Below, one piece after another: positions 6,298 to 8,713 of a DNA stretch of 8,713 nt; within the stretch, counting starts at the first letter, position 1, and each line of letters begins with the position of its first letter. Origin of the DNA: an uncultured Chloroflexota bacterium. GTDB lineage: Bacteria; Chloroflexota; Anaerolineae; Aggregatilineales; Phototrophicaceae. The notes under the pieces were generated by a model. That model saw only the letters and a list, made by a program, of their open reading frames with translations. It did not search any database and was not told the DNA's origin. The DNA lies in the NCBI GenBank assembly GCA_937864975.1, contig CALMDI010000249.1:1-8713 (forward strand). Direction: 5' to 3'. A program made the translations under genes and the position numbers.

Positions 6298-7458
6298 ATG
6301 ACGGACACGACAATGCCCCGCGATTATTACGAGGTTTTAGGCGTCGCCCGCAGCGCTTCCAAGACGGAGATCAAGACGGCGTTTCGCCGTCTCGCGCGGG
6401 AGTATCATCCCGATGTCAGCAAGCACGATGACGCCGAAGGACGCTTCAAAGAGATCAACGAAGCGTATGAGGTCCTGTCCGACGATGACAAGCGCTCGCG
6501 TTACGACCGGCTTGGACACGCGGGCGTGAACGGGAACGGCGGCTTTGGCGGCGCGGGCGGCGTTGGCTTCGGCGGCTTTGAAGAAATCTTCGAGGAATTC
6601 TTCAACAGCTTTGGCGGCGCGCGCGGGCGCAAGCGCGGTCCGCGTCCGGGCGGCGACCGCCGCGTGGACGTGACGATTACCTTTGAGGAGTCAATCTTCG
6701 GCATCGACAAGGATGTCGAGTTCGACCGCATGGAAGTCTGCGACGTGTGCGCGGGGAGCGGCGCGGAGCCGGGGACGGCGCCGGTACGCTGCACCCAGTG
6801 CAGCGGCACGGGTGAAGTGCGCCAGGTACAGCAAACCTTCCTGGGACCGATGGTGCAGGTAGCGTCCTGCCCACGGTGCAACGGACGCGGCGAGATGATC
6901 GAGACGCCGTGCCAGAACTGCCGCGGCGTCGGGCGGGTGCGTAAGCACGTCACGCTCAACGTGCAGATTCCGGCGGGCGTGCGTGAAGGGCTGCAAATTC
7001 AGATTCGCGGCGAGGGCGATACCGGCGACGCGGGGGCGGCGGGCGGGCACCTGTACGTGGTCGCGCACGTGCTGGAGCATGAGTTCTTCAAGCGGCGCGA
7101 GAATGACATTATTCTCGAACTGAGCGTCAACGTCGCGCAGGCGGCGCTGGGTGATCGGATTGTGGTGCCGTCCGTCGAAGGCGACGTCGAAATGACGATT
7201 CCGGCGGGAACGCAAACCGGTAAAGTCTTCCGGCTGCGTGGCAAAGGTGTGCCGCGTCTCCGCTCGGACGGGTCAACGTCGGGTCGGGGCGATCAGTTGA
7301 TCTACATCAACGTCGAAATTCCCTCGCGCCTGACCGACGACCAGCGCCGCCTGTTCGAGCAGCTTGCACAGACGCTTGGCAGCGAAGTGCAGCCGCAGCG
7401 AAACGGCAAGGGCTTCTTCGACCGCGTCAAGGACATGTTCGGCGGGGAGCCGCTCTAA
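6298..7458 (+). CDS. dnaJ: Chaperone DnaJ (Hsp40, type I)
   Basis: The J-domain partner of DnaK, which delivers unfolded substrates and stimulates ATP hydrolysis. It has 386 residues and full type I architecture. The J-domain (about 8-75) contains the essential H37-P38-D39. A Gly/Phe-rich stretch (about 76-110) ends with GFGGFEEIFEEFF. The zinc-binding domain has all four CxxCxGxG repeats: CDVCAGSG (C148/C151), CTQCSGTG (C165/C168), CPRCNGRG (C191/C194) and CQNCRGVG (C205/C208). The C-terminal substrate domains follow (VQIPAGVREGLQIQIRGEGD; IPAGTQTGKVFRLRGKGVP). The ATG at 6298 has AGGA at 6284-6287; an in-frame ATG at 6313, nearer the conserved DYYEVLG, is possible. It is separated from dnaK by 183 bases with a terminator, and its TAA abuts the prmA GTG. 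Confidence 0.97.
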   Translation: MTDTTMPRDYYEVLGVARSASKTEIKTAFRRLAREYHPDVSKHDDAEGRFKEINEAYEVLSDDDKRSRYDRLGHAGVNGNGGFGGAGGVGFGGFEEIFEEFFNSFGGARGRKRGPRPGGDRRVDVTITFEESIFGIDKDVEFDRMEVCDVCAGSGAEPGTAPVRCTQCSGTGEVRQVQQTFLGPMVQVASCPRCNGRGEMIETPCQNCRGVGRVRKHVTLNVQIPAGVREGLQIQIRGEGDTGDAGAAGGHLYVVAHVLEHEFFKRRENDIILELSVNVAQAALGDRIVVPSVEGDVEMTIPAGTQTGKVFRLRGKGVPRLRSDGSTSGRGDQLIYINVEIPSRLTDDQRRLFEQLAQTLGSEVQPQRNGKGFFDRVKDMFGGEPL

Positions 7459-8370
7459 GTGCCGGACTGGATCGAAGTGAGTCTGCGCGTGGACGGCGAG
7501 GCAGCGGAAGCGACCGCCGAACTGCTGCAACGCTACGGCTATCAGGGCGTGGTCATCGAACAGGAAGGCATTCTGCCGGATGCGTGGGACGACGGCGACG
7601 TGCCGCCGCCGCGGTATCTCACGGTACGCGCCTATTTCCCCGACGACGAACGCCTCAGCGATACGCAGGCGCGCCTCGACGCCGCGCTCGGTCACATGAG
7701 CCTGATGTATCCCATGCCGACGCCGAGTTATAAGCGCCTGCATGAAGAAGACTGGGCAGAGGCGTGGAAAGCCCATTATCACCCGCTGCGGATGGGGCGA
7801 CGGCTGTTCATTCGCCCGCTGTGGATCTACGTGGAGCCAGCGCCCGATGACGTGGTCATCGCGCTCGATCCGGGGATGGCGTTCGGAACCGGAACGCATC
7901 CTACGACGCATCTCTGCCTCGAAGCCCTCGAAGACCTCGTTCAGCCCGGTATGCGCGTCCTCGATCTCGGCTGCGGCTCCGGCATTCTATCCATTGGCGC
8001 GGCGAAGCTGGGCGCGGCGGACGTGCTGGCGCTCGATATTGATCCGATTGCGATCTCGGCGTCGAAGCAAAACGTGGCGCACAACAACCTGGCAGAGCGC
8101 ATCACCGTCCAGCAGGGCAGCCTCGAAACCGTGATCGCGTCGGCGCGTCGGTTTGATCTTATCGTCGTCAATATTCTGGCGAAGATTATCATTGAGATGT
8201 GCGACCAGCGCCTGGGCGACACGGTGCGCCCTGGCGGACGCGCCATCGTCAGCGGACTCCTCGTTGGGCAGGCGGAGCGCGTAGAAGACGCGCTGCGCCG
8301 CGCCGGGCTGGAACCCTACGCCCGCCGCCAGATGGGCGATTGGGTCGTCATCGAAGCGCGCCGGGAATAG
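7459..8370 (+). CDS. prmA: Ribosomal protein L11 methyltransferase PrmA
   Basis: A SAM-dependent methyltransferase that trimethylates ribosomal protein L11. It has 303 residues, close to the usual size. An N-terminal substrate-recognition domain (WIEVSLRVDGEAAEATAELL onward) leads to the Rossmann methyltransferase domain. Visible motifs are the family-typical FGTGTHPTT (142-150), the SAM-binding VLDLGCGSGILSIGAAKLGA (Asp169, Gly171, Gly173), the acidic ALDIDPIAI and the catalytic-loop NILA (238-241) in FDLIVVNILAKI. The start is GTG, immediately after the dnaJ TAA with no intervening base. GGGGAG (7444-7449) inside the end of dnaJ can act as its ribosome binding site, so translational coupling is likely. 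The dnaJ-prmA order matches the Bacillus subtilis dnaK operon (prmA there first named yqeT). The rsmE homologue that follows in B. subtilis is not seen here. Confidence 0.95.
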   Translation: MPDWIEVSLRVDGEAAEATAELLQRYGYQGVVIEQEGILPDAWDDGDVPPPRYLTVRAYFPDDERLSDTQARLDAALGHMSLMYPMPTPSYKRLHEEDWAEAWKAHYHPLRMGRRLFIRPLWIYVEPAPDDVVIALDPGMAFGTGTHPTTHLCLEALEDLVQPGMRVLDLGCGSGILSIGAAKLGAADVLALDIDPIAISASKQNVAHNNLAERITVQQGSLETVIASARRFDLIVVNILAKIIIEMCDQRLGDTVRPGGRAIVSGLLVGQAERVEDALRRAGLEPYARRQMGDWVVIEARRE

Positions 8371-8400
8371 CGATCAGCGATCAGCCTTCAGCAATCGGCT
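8371..8400 (+). repeat. Four degenerate heptamer repeats directly after the prmA stop
   Basis: Two bases after the TAG, four 7-base units run without gaps (8373-8400): ATCAGCG, ATCAGCC, TTCAGCA, ATCGGCT, consensus WTCRGCN. The array is the counterpart of the minus-strand array after trxA (1667-1694), with 21 of 28 bases identical. Both lie in sense orientation starting at a stop codon. Confidence 0.6.
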
Positions 8401-8432
8401 AAAAACAAAGGCAAAAGCGTTAACGCACAGCA

Positions 8433-8456
8433 ACAGAGGGACAGAGAAACAGAGAG
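8433..8456 (+). repeat. Three 8-bp tandem repeats (ACAGAGRR)
   Basis: ACAGAGGG, ACAGAGAA and ACAGAGAG occur back to back in a purine-rich, C-poor stretch after prmA. A perfect 10-bp palindrome, GCGTTAACGC (8417-8426), lies just upstream. Neither shows a recognisable function. The low-complexity composition differs sharply from the coding sequence. Confidence 0.6.
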
Positions 8457-8505
8457 ATTTATACCGTGATTGCTAATTCCGCAACCCCACCCCGCCTCAC
8501 TGGCT

Positions 8506-8681
8506 CGGGGTTCCCGCCAAAGGCGGGAACTTCGGTTTGCCCCGTTCGCGCCGCTGAAGCGGCGTCTAGACCCGACAGCCGTCGGCTGTCGGGCGAACGA
8601 GGGCACAACCGCTCCGCAGTCTGTGCCGTAGGCACAGACCCCCTGAGCAGTTCGACACCCCTCCCCGATTTCAGGGAGGGG
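8506..8681. repeat. Gene-free region with dense perfect hairpins, including a three-way junction
   Basis: The last 343 bases hold no supported gene, but from 8506 nearly every base can pair. Hairpin A (8506-8534) has nine perfect pairs (8510-8518 with 8522-8530) plus wobble extension and loop AAA. An outer stem, 8539-8548 with 8594-8604 (one bulged A), encloses two hairpins: 8549-8564 (6 bp, loop TGAA) and 8571-8593 (10 bp, loop GTC), joined by TCTAGA. Hairpin C is 8619-8639 (9 bp, loop GTA). Hairpin D is 8658-8681 (8 bp, 8-base loop) followed by AAAA. It could be a mobile REP-like intergenic repeat, a structured RNA on either strand, or part of a larger element cut by the window edge. Confidence 0.6.
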
Positions 8682-8713
8682 AAAATACAGAGCGTGACGA
8701 CTCGGGTTCTCCC

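Noticed and set aside
8388..8606. 72-codon open frame on the minus strand after prmA
   Set aside because: It spans several hairpins and the purine-rich repeat, has no domain, and its composition reflects the repeats rather than a protein.
8506..8681. CRISPR array or integron attC site as an explanation for the hairpins
   Set aside because: The hairpin arms differ in sequence and spacing, so they are not direct repeats with spacers, and no attC-type boundary boxes are visible.

Overview
This window most likely comes from a GC-rich, probably Chloroflexota (Anaerolineae-like) bacterium. The signs are a dnaK cluster headed by hrcA, a GAF-GAF histidine kinase of a kind common in that phylum, and GC-rich intergenic DNA full of hairpins and heptamer repeats. 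The phylum call is inference; no rRNA or other phylogenetic marker is present.

Layout: a 5'-truncated cytoplasmic sensor histidine kinase (1-1611, +) converges on a small thioredoxin gene (1694-2023, -), with a perfect 15-bp inverted repeat between them as a shared bidirectional terminator. A 138-bp divergent region carries a near-consensus promoter for hrcA (2162-3265, +). A 333-bp gap follows. It holds a decayed small gene with a good ribosome binding site, a weak promoter, and a 10-bp/9-nt/10-bp inverted repeat just upstream of grpE. Then come grpE (3599-4159) and dnaK (4204-6114), a strong terminator, a weak promoter, dnaJ (6298-7458) and prmA (7459-8370), whose GTG start directly abuts the dnaJ stop codon. 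The last 343 bases hold no supported gene but contain heptamer repeats, an 8-bp tandem repeat and a dense series of hairpins, including a probable three-way junction.

How the genes work together: HrcA is the heat-shock repressor. GrpE, DnaK and DnaJ form the Hsp70 folding machine, and PrmA methylates ribosomal protein L11. The order hrcA-grpE-dnaK-dnaJ-prmA matches the Bacillus subtilis dnaK operon, but here it looks split into at least three transcription units. I found no canonical CIRCE operator (TTAGCACTC-N9-GAGTGCTAA). The inverted repeat before grpE has the CIRCE geometry with a different sequence and is the best candidate HrcA site.

Most novel leads: the non-canonical CIRCE-like operator, the broken antitoxin-like gene between hrcA and grpE, matching heptamer arrays directly after the trxA and prmA stop codons, and the structured element at the right end.
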